64,000 bases of DNA from Pseudomonas berkeleyensis (GTDB lineage: Bacteria; Pseudomonadota; Gammaproteobacteria; Pseudomonadales; Pseudomonadaceae): positions 3,848,001-3,912,000 of the forward strand of contig NZ_CP059139.1 of the NCBI RefSeq assembly GCF_014109765.1, given 5' to 3'. Positions 8,841 to 16,255 of the stretch are shown piece after piece (positions within the stretch are counted from its first letter, which is position 1; each line of letters starts with the position of its first letter). The position numbers and the translations under genes are program-made. Below the pieces are notes generated by a model. The model searched no databases. It had not been told where the DNA came from and saw only the letters and a list, made by a program, of their open reading frames with translations.

Positions 8841-9452
8841 ATGAACAAGTTCGACAATTACAAAGCCATTGCCGACAGCATCGCCACGCTGCTTTTTCCT
8901 CACGCGGAGGTCGTCATCCACGACCTGGCCAGCCAGACGGTCGCGCATATCGCCAACAACACCTCCAAGCGCAAACTCGGTGACGAGTCGGCGCTGGAAG
9001 ACCTGGCGCAAGACATCATCTCGGCGTCCAACCTCGGCCCCTACGAGAAGCTGAACTGGAACGGCCAGAAGGTGCGCTCGATCAGCAGCGTGCTACGCAA
9101 TGACCAGGGCGAGCCCGAGGCGCTGATGTGCATCAACCTCAACCTGTCGGTGCTCGATCAGGCGCGTGAAGCGCTCGATGCGTTCTTCCAGATGAGCCGC
9201 ATCATTCCCCAGCCGGACGCCCTCTTCCGCGATGACTGGCAGGAGCGGATCAACACCTTTCTGCACAGCTGGCTGCGCGACAGACAGCTGTCTCTCGGTG
9301 CGCTGAACCAGAAGCACAAGAAGGAACTGATCGAGGCGCTGTTCAAGGAAGGCGCGTTCGATGGGCGCAGCGCGGCGGACTACGTCGCCAATGTGCTGAA
9401 CATGGGCCGCGCGACGGTCTACAAATACCTCAAGGCACTGCGCGCCGCCTGA
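8841..9452 (+). CDS. YheO/DauR-type PAS-HTH transcriptional regulator
   Basis: A 203-residue regulator with a YheO-like PAS domain at residues 5-115 (NYKAIADSIATLLFPHAEVV and IHDLASQTVAHIANN) and a DauR-type helix-turn-helix at about 140-200 (AADYVANVLNMGRATVYKYL). DauR controls D-arginine catabolism in P. aeruginosa, and relatives respond to amino-acid-like ligands. It converges on the dehydratase/cyclodeaminase-like pair across a 15-base gap, so it may regulate amino acid breakdown by them. An in-frame TGA six bases before the ATG fixes the earliest start. No Shine-Dalgarno is visible there. Confidence 0.85.
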   Translation: MNKFDNYKAIADSIATLLFPHAEVVIHDLASQTVAHIANNTSKRKLGDESALEDLAQDIISASNLGPYEKLNWNGQKVRSISSVLRNDQGEPEALMCINLNLSVLDQAREALDAFFQMSRIIPQPDALFRDDWQERINTFLHSWLRDRQLSLGALNQKHKKELIEALFKEGAFDGRSAADYVANVLNMGRATVYKYLKALRAA

Positions 9453-9467
9453 TAGCAGGCAGCATCA

Positions 9468-10409
9468 TCACAGAGACTGGAGCGCGCAGAGCGCGATTTG
9501 CGCATCCTGCACGGCGACCCCGGTCAGATCGACCAGAGTGATTTCATCGTCGCTCGTGCGCCCGGCAATTCGCCCGTCCAGCAATGCGCCGATCTCACCC
9601 AGTTGCGCCTCCTCGATCAGCCCTGCCTTCAAGGCATGGGACACCTCGCCGTACTGCCGGCATTGCACGACTGAGTCCACGATGATGCGATCGGCCCGCG
9701 CGACCAGCAGCGGGTCGAGTTCCTGCTTGCCGGGCGCATCCGCACCGATTGCGGTGATATGCGTACCTGGCCTGACCCACTCGCTGTCGAGAAGCGCTGC
9801 GCGCGATGGCGTGGTGCAGACGATCAGGTTGGCGCCCTCCGCCAACGTCTTCGCCTCCCGCGTCACCTGAACATCGAATCCGAGCTCAGCGGCGAAATCG
9901 CTGTAAGAGGCCAGCTCGGCGTCATTGCGCCCCCAGACGATGACCCGACGGCACGCGGTAACCGGCCGCAGCTGTTCGAGTTGCATGCGGGCCTGCATAC
10001 CCGTGCCGAGAATGCCGATGGCATACACCTCACGCGGCGCCATAAGCCGTGCCGCGATACGTCCTGCCAGAGCCGTGCGCATGCCGGTGAGCCAGCCTTG
10101 ATCCTGCAACAGCGCAAGCGGCTGACCGTCGCTGGCCGACAGCACCAGCATCAGGCCGTCGTTGCTCTCCAGCCCTTTGCCGGGGTTGTCGTAGAACCCG
10201 GTAGACACCTTGACGGTGAAGGTTTCACTGCCCTCGATGAAGGCGGATTTGACGCAGCAATCGCCGTTCGCGGCAGCGAAGGCGAACATCTGGACCGGCG
10301 GCACCTGCACTTTGCCATTGGAGAACGCGACGAAACCTTCTTCGATCCGCTGCACTGCCAGGGCGAGGTCGATGTGGGCAACGATTTGCTGCTTGTCGAC
10401 GATTCTCAC
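9468..10409 (-). CDS. Ornithine cyclodeaminase / mu-crystallin family enzyme
   Basis: A 313-residue NAD(P)-dependent enzyme of the OCD/mu-crystallin family. The Rossmann motif reads IGILGTGMQARMQLEQL, after the substrate-binding region KVQVPPVQMFAF and GCCVKSAF-like segment CCVKSAFIEG. It ends with the conserved DDEITLVDLTGVAVQD. Members act on ornithine, alanine, ketimines or N-substituted amino acids. I use the GTG at 10409, which overlaps the upstream stop as GTGA and has GGAG 8 bases ahead; longer starts would sit inside the dehydratase gene. The pair resembles eutB-eutC of hydroxyectoine breakdown, but no other ectoine gene is here. Confidence 0.85.
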   Translation of the reverse strand: MRIVDKQQIVAHIDLALAVQRIEEGFVAFSNGKVQVPPVQMFAFAAANGDCCVKSAFIEGSETFTVKVSTGFYDNPGKGLESNDGLMLVLSASDGQPLALLQDQGWLTGMRTALAGRIAARLMAPREVYAIGILGTGMQARMQLEQLRPVTACRRVIVWGRNDAELASYSDFAAELGFDVQVTREAKTLAEGANLIVCTTPSRAALLDSEWVRPGTHITAIGADAPGKQELDPLLVARADRIIVDSVVQCRQYGEVSHALKAGLIEEAQLGEIGALLDGRIAGRTSDDEITLVDLTGVAVQDAQIALCALQSL

Positions 10410-11383
10410 GCCACCGCTCCGAGGAATTTCTCGAGGGTGATATTGCGCCCGCAAATCACTACAGCGACTCGCTTGCCACGATACTCCGGCGCGAGTTTCT
10501 GCATCGCCGCCACGGCAACGCCAGCCGCCCCTTCGATGATCCAACGCTCGCTGGCGGCCACATCACGCATGGCTGCCTTGATCTCCTGTTCGGAAACCAG
10601 CACGGTGCGATCTAGAAGCTGCTGGCACAGCGCGAAGGTGATGCTGCCGGGCTCGACGCCTCCGGCGGTGCCATCGGACAGGGTCTCGCCCTCCTCCATG
10701 TCGATGATCGCCCCGGCCTCCAGCGACTTCTGCAGCGTCGGGGCAACGGCAGGCCAGCAGCCGATGATCTGCGTCGATGGGCTCAGCCAGTTGAGTGCAG
10801 TGGCGATGCCAGAAATCATGCCGCCGCCACCCACGGCGACGAACACCGCATCCAGTTGCTCGGCCTGCTCATGCAGCTCCATACCGATGGTGCCTTGACC
10901 CGCGATGACCTGGGCATCGTTGTAGGGCGACACGAACGGTTTGCCCTGGAGCTCGGCCTGGCGCGCGGCTTCGAATTCGACACTCAGCGGGTCCGTATCC
11001 AGGCTCACCACCTCTGCGCCCTGCGCACGGATGGCGTCGAGTTTGACCCGAGAAGCCGTGGCGGTCGTGTAGACAGTGACCGGCACGCCCAACGTATTGC
11101 CAGCCAGCGCGAGCGCCTGCCCGTGATTGCCGGACGACGCCGTGATCACCCCCGATTGGCGCTGCGCCTCGGGCAGCAGGCGGATCTTGTTGCTGGCACC
11201 GCGAAACTTGAACGACCCGGTGTGCTGCAGGTGCTCGCACTTGAGATGAACCTCGCAGCCCGTGATCGCGGAAAGCGCAGCACTGTGAATCAGCGGAGTA
11301 ACCGCCACCTGCGGCCGCAGCGCGACATGCGCCTGGCTGATCGCCTCGAAGAGCTGCTGCAGGTAGGTATCGTCGAGTTGCAT
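10406..11383 (-). CDS. PLP-dependent threonine/serine dehydratase family enzyme
   Basis: A 325-residue fold-type II PLP enzyme. Lys59 in TGSFKFRGASN should hold the cofactor. SSGNHGQALALA binds the substrate carboxylate and the glycine loop AVGGGGMISG binds the phosphate. There is no C-terminal ACT regulatory domain, so it is a catabolic-type dehydratase, like EutB, threo-3-hydroxyaspartate dehydratase or TdcB. It is the first gene of a two-gene operon whose junction is a 4-base GTGA overlap with the cyclodeaminase-like gene. GAGG stands 7 bases before the ATG. A strong palindrome at 11541-11557 lies in the upstream region. Confidence 0.88.
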   Translation of the reverse strand: MQLDDTYLQQLFEAISQAHVALRPQVAVTPLIHSAALSAITGCEVHLKCEHLQHTGSFKFRGASNKIRLLPEAQRQSGVITASSGNHGQALALAGNTLGVPVTVYTTATASRVKLDAIRAQGAEVVSLDTDPLSVEFEAARQAELQGKPFVSPYNDAQVIAGQGTIGMELHEQAEQLDAVFVAVGGGGMISGIATALNWLSPSTQIIGCWPAVAPTLQKSLEAGAIIDMEEGETLSDGTAGGVEPGSITFALCQQLLDRTVLVSEQEIKAAMRDVAASERWIIEGAAGVAVAAMQKLAPEYRGKRVAVVICGRNITLEKFLGAVA

Positions 11384-11540
11384 CTGGAACCTCTAACGTC
11401 AGAAATGATGAAACGGTTGCCCGTTCTGGCCCTTGCTCAAAAGCGGCGCGCCGGCGCTGTCGCTCCCGCCTGGAACAGGACGGCGCGACGAAGCAGACGG
11501 TGTGAGTTCAACAGTTCACAGCTGCGCCAATATAAAATAT

Positions 11541-11557
11541 AAGTCTACAGTAGACTT
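11541..11557. promoter_or_regulatory. 17-bp perfect palindrome, probable operator
   Basis: AAGTCTAC-A-GTAGACTT is a perfect inverted repeat with 8-base arms and one central base. It sits in an AT-rich patch of the 321-base gap between the divergent dehydratase operon and the flavoprotein gene. The geometry fits a dimeric repressor or activator site. The YheO-type regulator or the nearby TetR are candidate binders. No gene was seen in 11384-11704. Confidence 0.6.
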
Positions 11558-11614
11558 TTATTACACAAACAACAAGATCACTGCTTGAGGCAATTCCGCC
11601 CTGGCTCGACAACC

Positions 11615-11639
11615 TACCAATGGTAAGTTACTTTTAGTA
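11615..11639. promoter_or_regulatory. Pair of short palindromes before the flavoprotein gene
   Basis: TACCA-A-TGGTA (11615-11625) and TACT-TTT-AGTA (11629-11639) lie side by side 66 to 90 bases before the ATG at 11705. They look like operator half-site pairs of the kind seen before HxlR- or TetR-controlled quinone reductase genes. The actual binder is unknown. Confidence 0.45.
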
Positions 11640-11704
11640 GGTAATGATTCACCGACGCTATTTCGCTCAGCGAGCCGCTAACCGTCCCTACTGGAGAGCC
11701 AACC

Positions 11705-12301
11705 ATGCACAGCCTGATCGTCGTCGCCCACCCCAATCCCAATTCACTGACCCACGCCATTGCTCAGCGCGTCGCAGCAGGCATCACCAGTGCCAACCCG
11801 CACCACACCTTCGAGCTGGCCGACCTGGCCGAGGAAGGTTTCGACCCGCGCTTCAATCAGGCGGATCAGGCGTTGTTCACGAAGCAGGCAGCAGCACCCG
11901 CCGATGTCGCAGCCGAGCAACAGCGGCTGGATCGTGCCGACGCCCTGGTGATCGTCTACCCGATTTACTGGTGGTCGTTCCCCGCCTTGCTCAAGGGCTG
12001 GATAGACCGTGTATTCGCCCAGGGCTGGGCCTATGAGGACAGTGACAACGGCAAGGTGGTGAAGAAACTGCAACGCCTGCAGGTTCATCTGGTTGCCATC
12101 GGTGGCGCCGATGAAGGCACCTTCACTCGACACGGCTACGCTCCCGCGATGAAGACCCAGATCGACCACGGGATTTTCGATTACTGCGGTGCAAGCGTGC
12201 GCAGCTCCGCCGTGCTACTGGCTTCGGATGCCGGTTACCCAGCGGCTCATCTGGAGACTGCACAGAAGATCGGTGCTGGCGTATTCGCTTCCCAGCCCTG
12301 A
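11705..12301 (+). CDS. NAD(P)H quinone reductase-like flavodoxin-fold protein
   Basis: A 198-residue flavoprotein of the MdaB/KefF/NQO type. It begins with the beta-strand and flavin loop SLIVVAHPNPNSLTHAIA. The second signature is ADALVIVYPIYWWSFPALLKG, then WIDRVFAQGWAY. Such enzymes carry out two-electron reduction of quinones or azo compounds with FMN or FAD. It is cytosolic with no signal. GGAG stands 9 bases ahead of the ATG. A TetR gene starts 23 bases downstream on the same strand, so the two are likely co-transcribed and the TetR probably autoregulates the pair. Confidence 0.87.
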   Translation: MHSLIVVAHPNPNSLTHAIAQRVAAGITSANPHHTFELADLAEEGFDPRFNQADQALFTKQAAAPADVAAEQQRLDRADALVIVYPIYWWSFPALLKGWIDRVFAQGWAYEDSDNGKVVKKLQRLQVHLVAIGGADEGTFTRHGYAPAMKTQIDHGIFDYCGASVRSSAVLLASDAGYPAAHLETAQKIGAGVFASQP

Positions 12302-12324
12302 GTCGGAGTGGGACAATCGGGCGC

Positions 12325-12924
12325 ATGACCTCGCCTACTTCCACGCCCTCGCGCCGACGCCTGCCCCGAGAAGCCCGCACTCGCCAGTTGCTGGAAACGT
12401 CGTGGACGCTGATCCGCGACGAGGGCACGGACGCTCTCACCCTCGGCCGCCTGGCCGAGGCTGCCGGCATCACCAAGCCGGTGGTCTACGACCACTTCGG
12501 CACCCGCAATGGCCTGCTGGCCGCCCTCTACGAAGACTACGACATTCGGCAAACCGCCCTCTTCGATGCCGCTGTCGCAGCCGCCAAGTCCAACGTGCAG
12601 GACAAGGCTCGTGTCATTGCCGGCGCGTATGTCGATTGCGTGCTGACCCAGGGGCGCGAGATCCAGGACGTGCTGGCTGCACTCAGCGGTTCGCCCGAGC
12701 TGGCCGCAGTCAAGCGTCAGTACCAGGAGGCCTTCATCAAGAAGTGCGCCGGGATATTCGCGCCTTTCGCCGGGCCAGAGGGCGTTTCGACAGCCAGCCT
12801 GTGGGCGATGCTGGGAGCCGCCGACGCCCTGTCGGATGCCGCAGTCGTGGGCGACATCACCGAGGCACAGGCCAAGGAAGAACTGCGCCTGACCATCCTG
12901 GGAATGGTTCAGCGCAGCAACTAA
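12325..12924 (+). CDS. TetR-family transcriptional regulator
   Basis: A 199-residue TetR-type repressor. The N-terminal helix-turn-helix is at residues 12-65, with TLGRLAEAAGITKPVVYDHF as the recognition segment. The ligand-binding half contains YVDCVLTQGREIQDVLAALS and ends in the conserved C-terminal helices. It follows the flavoprotein gene on the same strand, suggesting it represses that gene in the absence of a quinone-like or electrophilic inducer. That role is inferred from position only. It is followed by a strong bidirectional hairpin. Confidence 0.9.
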   Translation: MTSPTSTPSRRRLPREARTRQLLETSWTLIRDEGTDALTLGRLAEAAGITKPVVYDHFGTRNGLLAALYEDYDIRQTALFDAAVAAAKSNVQDKARVIAGAYVDCVLTQGREIQDVLAALSGSPELAAVKRQYQEAFIKKCAGIFAPFAGPEGVSTASLWAMLGAADALSDAAVVGDITEAQAKEELRLTILGMVQRSN

Positions 12925-12979
12925 GCCCCCACCATAAGCGGCTCAGCACCTGTAATCGCCCCCCGCCACACCCAGCAGA

Positions 12980-13013
12980 AACACGAACGCCCGCATAGGC
13001 GGGCGTTCGTGTT
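12980..13013. terminator. Strong bidirectional hairpin between tetR and citMHS genes
   Basis: A perfect 15-bp stem with loop ATAG (left arm 12980-12994, right arm 12999-13013; core CGAACGCCCGC / GCGGGCGTTCG). It lies between two convergent genes and can end both transcripts. Confidence 0.85.
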
Positions 13014-13024
13014 CAAGCGCTCAA

Positions 13025-14329
13025 TCAACTGCTGATGAAGGGAAACACGCCCAGCAACAGGGCCGCCGCCAGGATCACCATGCACACCATCACCGCCCAT
13101 TTGAGGGTGAAGCGTTGCAGGTCGCCGAACTCGATCTTGGCCAGGCCGATCAGCAGGTAGGTGGACGGCACCAGTGGGCTGAGCAGGTGCACCGGCTGGC
13201 CGACGATGGAGGCGCGAGCCATTTCCACGGCGCTGATGCCGTAGCTGGACGCTGCCTGGTTCAGCACCGGCAGGATGCCGTAGTAGAAGGCATCGTTGGA
13301 CATGAAGAAGGTGAACGGCATGCTCACCAGCGCTGTGATCACCGCCAGGTGCGGGCCGAGTGCCTCGGGGATGACCGCCAGCAGGCTCTTGGACATCGCT
13401 TCGACCATGCCGGTACCGCTAAGGATGCCGGTGAAGATACCCGCCGCGAAGATCAACCCGACCACCGCCAGGACATTGCCGGCATGCGCCGCGATGCGCT
13501 CCTTCTGCTGTTGCAGGCAGGGATAGTTGATGATCATGGCGATGCTGAAGGCGATCATGAACAGCACCGGCATCGGCAGCAGGCCGGCGATCAGAGTGGT
13601 CATCAGCACAACGGTGAGGATGGCGTTGACCCACAGCAGCTTCGGCCTGCGCGCCTCGGGAAACTGCGACACGCTGATCTCTTCCTGAGTGAGCTGATCG
13701 TCCGGCAGGTGCAGCACACCCAGGCGCTTGCGCTCGCGCAGGCCATAGAGATACGCGACGCCGAACAGCGCGATGGCGCCGATGACCATGCCCGGAATCA
13801 TCGGCACGAAGACATCGGACGGGTCGACGTGCAGGGCACTGGCGGCACGTGCGGTCGGGCCGCCCCAGGGCGTCATGTTCATGATGCCGCCAGCCATGAT
13901 GATCAGACCGGCCATGATGGTCGGGCTCATTTTCAGGCGGCTGTACAGCGGCAGCATGGCGCCGACGCAGATCATGTAGGTGGTCGAGCCGTCGCCATCC
14001 AGGGAGACGATCAGCGCCAGGGCCACGGTGCCGACCGCGACCTTTAGCGGATCGCCCTTGACCAGTTTGAGGATCAGGCGCACGGGCGGATCGAACAGCC
14101 CGGAGTCGATCATGATGGCGAAGTAGAGGATGGCGAACATCAGCATCACGCCGGTGGGCGCGAGCTTGCTGATGCCTTCGAGCATCATCGGGCCGATCTG
14201 GTTGGCGAAACCACCGATCAGCGCGAAGAGGATGGGGATGATGATCAGGGCAATCAGCGCCGACAGGCGTTTGCTCATGATCAGGTACATGAAAGTCGAG
14301 ACCATGGCGAAGCCAAGGAATGTGAGCAT
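13025..14329 (-). CDS. CitMHS-family citrate-metal:proton symporter
   Basis: A 434-residue inner-membrane carrier of the CitMHS family, which takes up citrate complexed with a divalent metal. Eleven to twelve hydrophobic segments are visible, starting MLTFLGFAMVSTFMYLIMSK. Family landmarks include the SLDGDGSTTYMICVGAMLPL segment, the NMTPWGGPTARAASAL loop, and MPFTFFMSNDAFYYGILPVL near the C-terminus. No two-component citrate sensor lies beside it. The 434-base gap before it (14330-14763) holds a CAGCTT-N8-AAGCTG inverted repeat and a small dispersed repeat. The metal preference (Mg or Ca type) cannot be told. Confidence 0.92.
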   Translation of the reverse strand: MLTFLGFAMVSTFMYLIMSKRLSALIALIIIPILFALIGGFANQIGPMMLEGISKLAPTGVMLMFAILYFAIMIDSGLFDPPVRLILKLVKGDPLKVAVGTVALALIVSLDGDGSTTYMICVGAMLPLYSRLKMSPTIMAGLIIMAGGIMNMTPWGGPTARAASALHVDPSDVFVPMIPGMVIGAIALFGVAYLYGLRERKRLGVLHLPDDQLTQEEISVSQFPEARRPKLLWVNAILTVVLMTTLIAGLLPMPVLFMIAFSIAMIINYPCLQQQKERIAAHAGNVLAVVGLIFAAGIFTGILSGTGMVEAMSKSLLAVIPEALGPHLAVITALVSMPFTFFMSNDAFYYGILPVLNQAASSYGISAVEMARASIVGQPVHLLSPLVPSTYLLIGLAKIEFGDLQRFTLKWAVMVCMVILAAALLLGVFPFISS

Positions 14330-14540
14330 GGGATTCTCCGGACGTGATTCGGCTGGGTGCGAGGGCGATCAGCGGGGGTTGCTGGACGGACGAACGGAGA
14401 GAGGGAACGCGAGGCCTGTCAGAGGCATGGATGTGTACCGTATTGTTCTTGTTGGTAATGGTCGGCCGCCTGGGCGGTCACGACGCGGTGGCAGGTCTGC
14501 GCCCGCCATGGGCAAGAACATAGGCGTGGAAGCTTTCTGG

Positions 14541-14560
14541 CAGCTTTCATCATGAAGCTG
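14541..14560. promoter_or_regulatory. Inverted repeat upstream of the citrate transporter gene
   Basis: CAGCTT-N8-AAGCTG lies about 210 bases before the citMHS start, within a locally AT-rich patch (CACAAAAAATTCATATTTAG follows). It may be an activator or repressor site. No partner can be named. Confidence 0.35.
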
Positions 14561-14676
14561 TCACAAAAAATTCATATTTAGCGATTCGCGCGCTGCACGG
14601 GCTTGCAGGCGTGTATGGGGATGACGCGCCTCTCATCCCGCATTGGCGCGCTACAGCAACGGGTAAGGATGCCCAT

Positions 14677-14704
14677 GTCGCGGCTAAAGCCCCTCCCACG
14701 AACA
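14677..14704. repeat. Short dispersed intergenic repeat
   Basis: CGCGGCTAAAGCCCCTCCCACG matches a short repeat often seen between Pseudomonas genes (from memory, not checked). It contains a small GGCTAAAGCC palindrome. Nothing else gene-like was seen between 14570 and 14763. Confidence 0.5.
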
Positions 14705-14763
14705 TGGCACTCCAACGGTCACCTGCCAGAACGGCGTATACCCTGCGACACAAGGTTCCGCGC

Positions 14764-15267
14764 TCACGCCCCATCCCGCGGAGCCAGCCCCGCCAGCAGC
14801 TTGCCATTCAATTCATGCAACGTGCGCTGCTCCTCGGCGGTCAATCCTGAGAGCACTCGCTGCAGGTTGGCCACATGGGCGGCGAGCATGTTGTCGATCA
14901 GTTCGAAACCAGCCGGCGTCAGCGCCACCAGCACGCCACGGCGATCGCTCGGGTGCTTGCGGCGCTCGATCAACCCGGCTTTCTCCAGGCGGTCGATGCG
15001 ACTGGTCATACCACCGGAGGAAATCATCGCGCTCTCGTACAACGTGGTCGGCATCAGGGCATAGGGTTCGCCCGATCTGCGCAGGGTCGCGAGCAGGTCG
15101 AACTCGCCAGCCTGCAGGCCATGCTCGGCGAAGAACGGCAGCAGATGATCACGGCTGATCAACTGGCTCAGCTCGCCCAGGCGCCCGATCACGGCCATGG
15201 AAAAACCGTCCAGATCGGGCCGTTGTTGCTGCCATTGCTCGGCAGCCAGTTGCGCACGGTCTTGCAT
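14764..15267 (-). CDS. MarR-family regulator divergent from two transporters
   Basis: A 167-residue winged-helix regulator of the MarR family. DNA-binding elements are LMPTTLYESAMISSGGMTSR, where helix 4 contacts DNA, and the wing KHPSDRRGVLVALTPAG. Long N- and C-terminal helices form the dimer interface. The TATCTTG-CCAT-CAAGATA palindrome in the divergent intergenic region, 14 bases before its own start codon, is an excellent MarR-type operator. It predicts autorepression and control of the EamA-CynX transporter pair. The inducer is unknown. Confidence 0.9.
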   Translation of the reverse strand: MQDRAQLAAEQWQQQRPDLDGFSMAVIGRLGELSQLISRDHLLPFFAEHGLQAGEFDLLATLRRSGEPYALMPTTLYESAMISSGGMTSRIDRLEKAGLIERRKHPSDRRGVLVALTPAGFELIDNMLAAHVANLQRVLSGLTAEEQRTLHELNGKLLAGLAPRDGA

Positions 15268-15280
15268 GTCGCCCTCGATT

Positions 15281-15298
15281 TATCTTGCCATCAAGATA
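15281..15298. promoter_or_regulatory. MarR-type operator palindrome
   Basis: TATCTTG-CCAT-CAAGATA has perfect 7-base arms and lies between the divergent marR-like gene and the EamA gene. The TCTTG/CAAGA core and the 18-bp size are typical of MarR-family sites. Confidence 0.75.
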
Positions 15299-15352
15299 CT
15301 TTTCAAAAAGAATGTTTCCATCGTAGCGTATCCACACCAGGGAGGCACCCGC

Positions 15353-16255
15353 ATGTCGGGCAATCAATATCGACCACTTCTGGCATTGGCCTTGTTGTTC
15401 ACGGTCGGCGCGCTGATGGGGCTGACCAGCATCCTGGTCAAGCTTGCCGGCAACGCGGGCTGGCAGCCGATGGCCTATCTGCTGTGGAGCCTGCTCGGTG
15501 GTGGTCTGCTGCTGTTGCTGTTCGCCTGGTGGCGTGGCGAGCGACCTGGCATGAGCCTGCCGCAACAGCGCTACTACCTCGCCTCCGGCCTGCTCAGCAT
15601 TGCCGTGCCGAACGCCCTGCTGTTCAGCTCCATCAGCCATGTCGGCGCCGGTTTCGCCTCGATGTGCCTGGCCTTCCCGCCCTTGTTCACCTACCTGCTG
15701 GCCCTGGCGCTGCGCATGGAGGCGCTCAGCCGCATCCGCCTGCTGGGCATCTGCATCGGTCTGTCCGGCAGCCTGCTGCTGGCGCTGGGCAAGCTGCACG
15801 GCGGCAGCAGTCCGGTTCTGTGGGTGATAGCAGCGCTGTGCGTGCCGGTGTTCCTCGCGCTGGGCAATATCTATCGCGCCCGCTACTGGCCCAGCGGTGC
15901 CACGCCACTATCGCTGGCTCCCGGCATGCTGCTCGGCGGCGCCGTGCTGCTGGTGCCCACCGCCCTGGTCGGCGTCGACTTTTCCCTCCAGCTGAGCAGT
16001 GCCATGGCCGTCGGCCTGCTGCTGGCGCAGATGCTGCTGTTCGCGACGGTCTACGCGCTGTTCTTCGTTCTGCAGAACCTGGCTGGCACGGTGTTCCTCA
16101 GCCAGATCGGCTCGGTGGCGGCGATCACCGGTGCGGTCATCGCCATCGGCCTGCTCGGTGAACAGGGCAGCCTGAGCCTGCTGCTGGCAGCGCTGTGTAT
16201 CGTCGTCGGCGTACTGCTGGTGGCCTGGCGCGGCGCGCAGGAGGCACAAGCATGA
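15353..16255 (+). CDS. EamA/DMT-superfamily transporter
   Basis: A 300-residue inner-membrane protein with ten hydrophobic helices in two repeated EamA halves, typical of drug/metabolite exporters such as RhaT or YdcZ relatives. The first half has VGALMGLTSILVKLAGNAGW and the second half ends IGLLGEQGSLSLLLAALCIV. The ATG at 15353 follows AGGGAGG by about 8 bases and gives the expected length. An in-frame start at 15197 would overlap the marR gene. The stop overlaps the next start as ATGA, so the two transporters are translated together under the MarR-type operator. Confidence 0.9.
   Translation: MSGNQYRPLLALALLFTVGALMGLTSILVKLAGNAGWQPMAYLLWSLLGGGLLLLLFAWWRGERPGMSLPQQRYYLASGLLSIAVPNALLFSSISHVGAGFASMCLAFPPLFTYLLALALRMEALSRIRLLGICIGLSGSLLLALGKLHGGSSPVLWVIAALCVPVFLALGNIYRARYWPSGATPLSLAPGMLLGGAVLLVPTALVGVDFSLQLSSAMAVGLLLAQMLLFATVYALFFVLQNLAGTVFLSQIGSVAAITGAVIAIGLLGEQGSLSLLLAALCIVVGVLLVAWRGAQEAQA

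Noticed and set aside
10406..11383. Naming the pair eutB/eutC
   Set aside because: The rest of the ectoine pathway is missing; the families have many other substrates.
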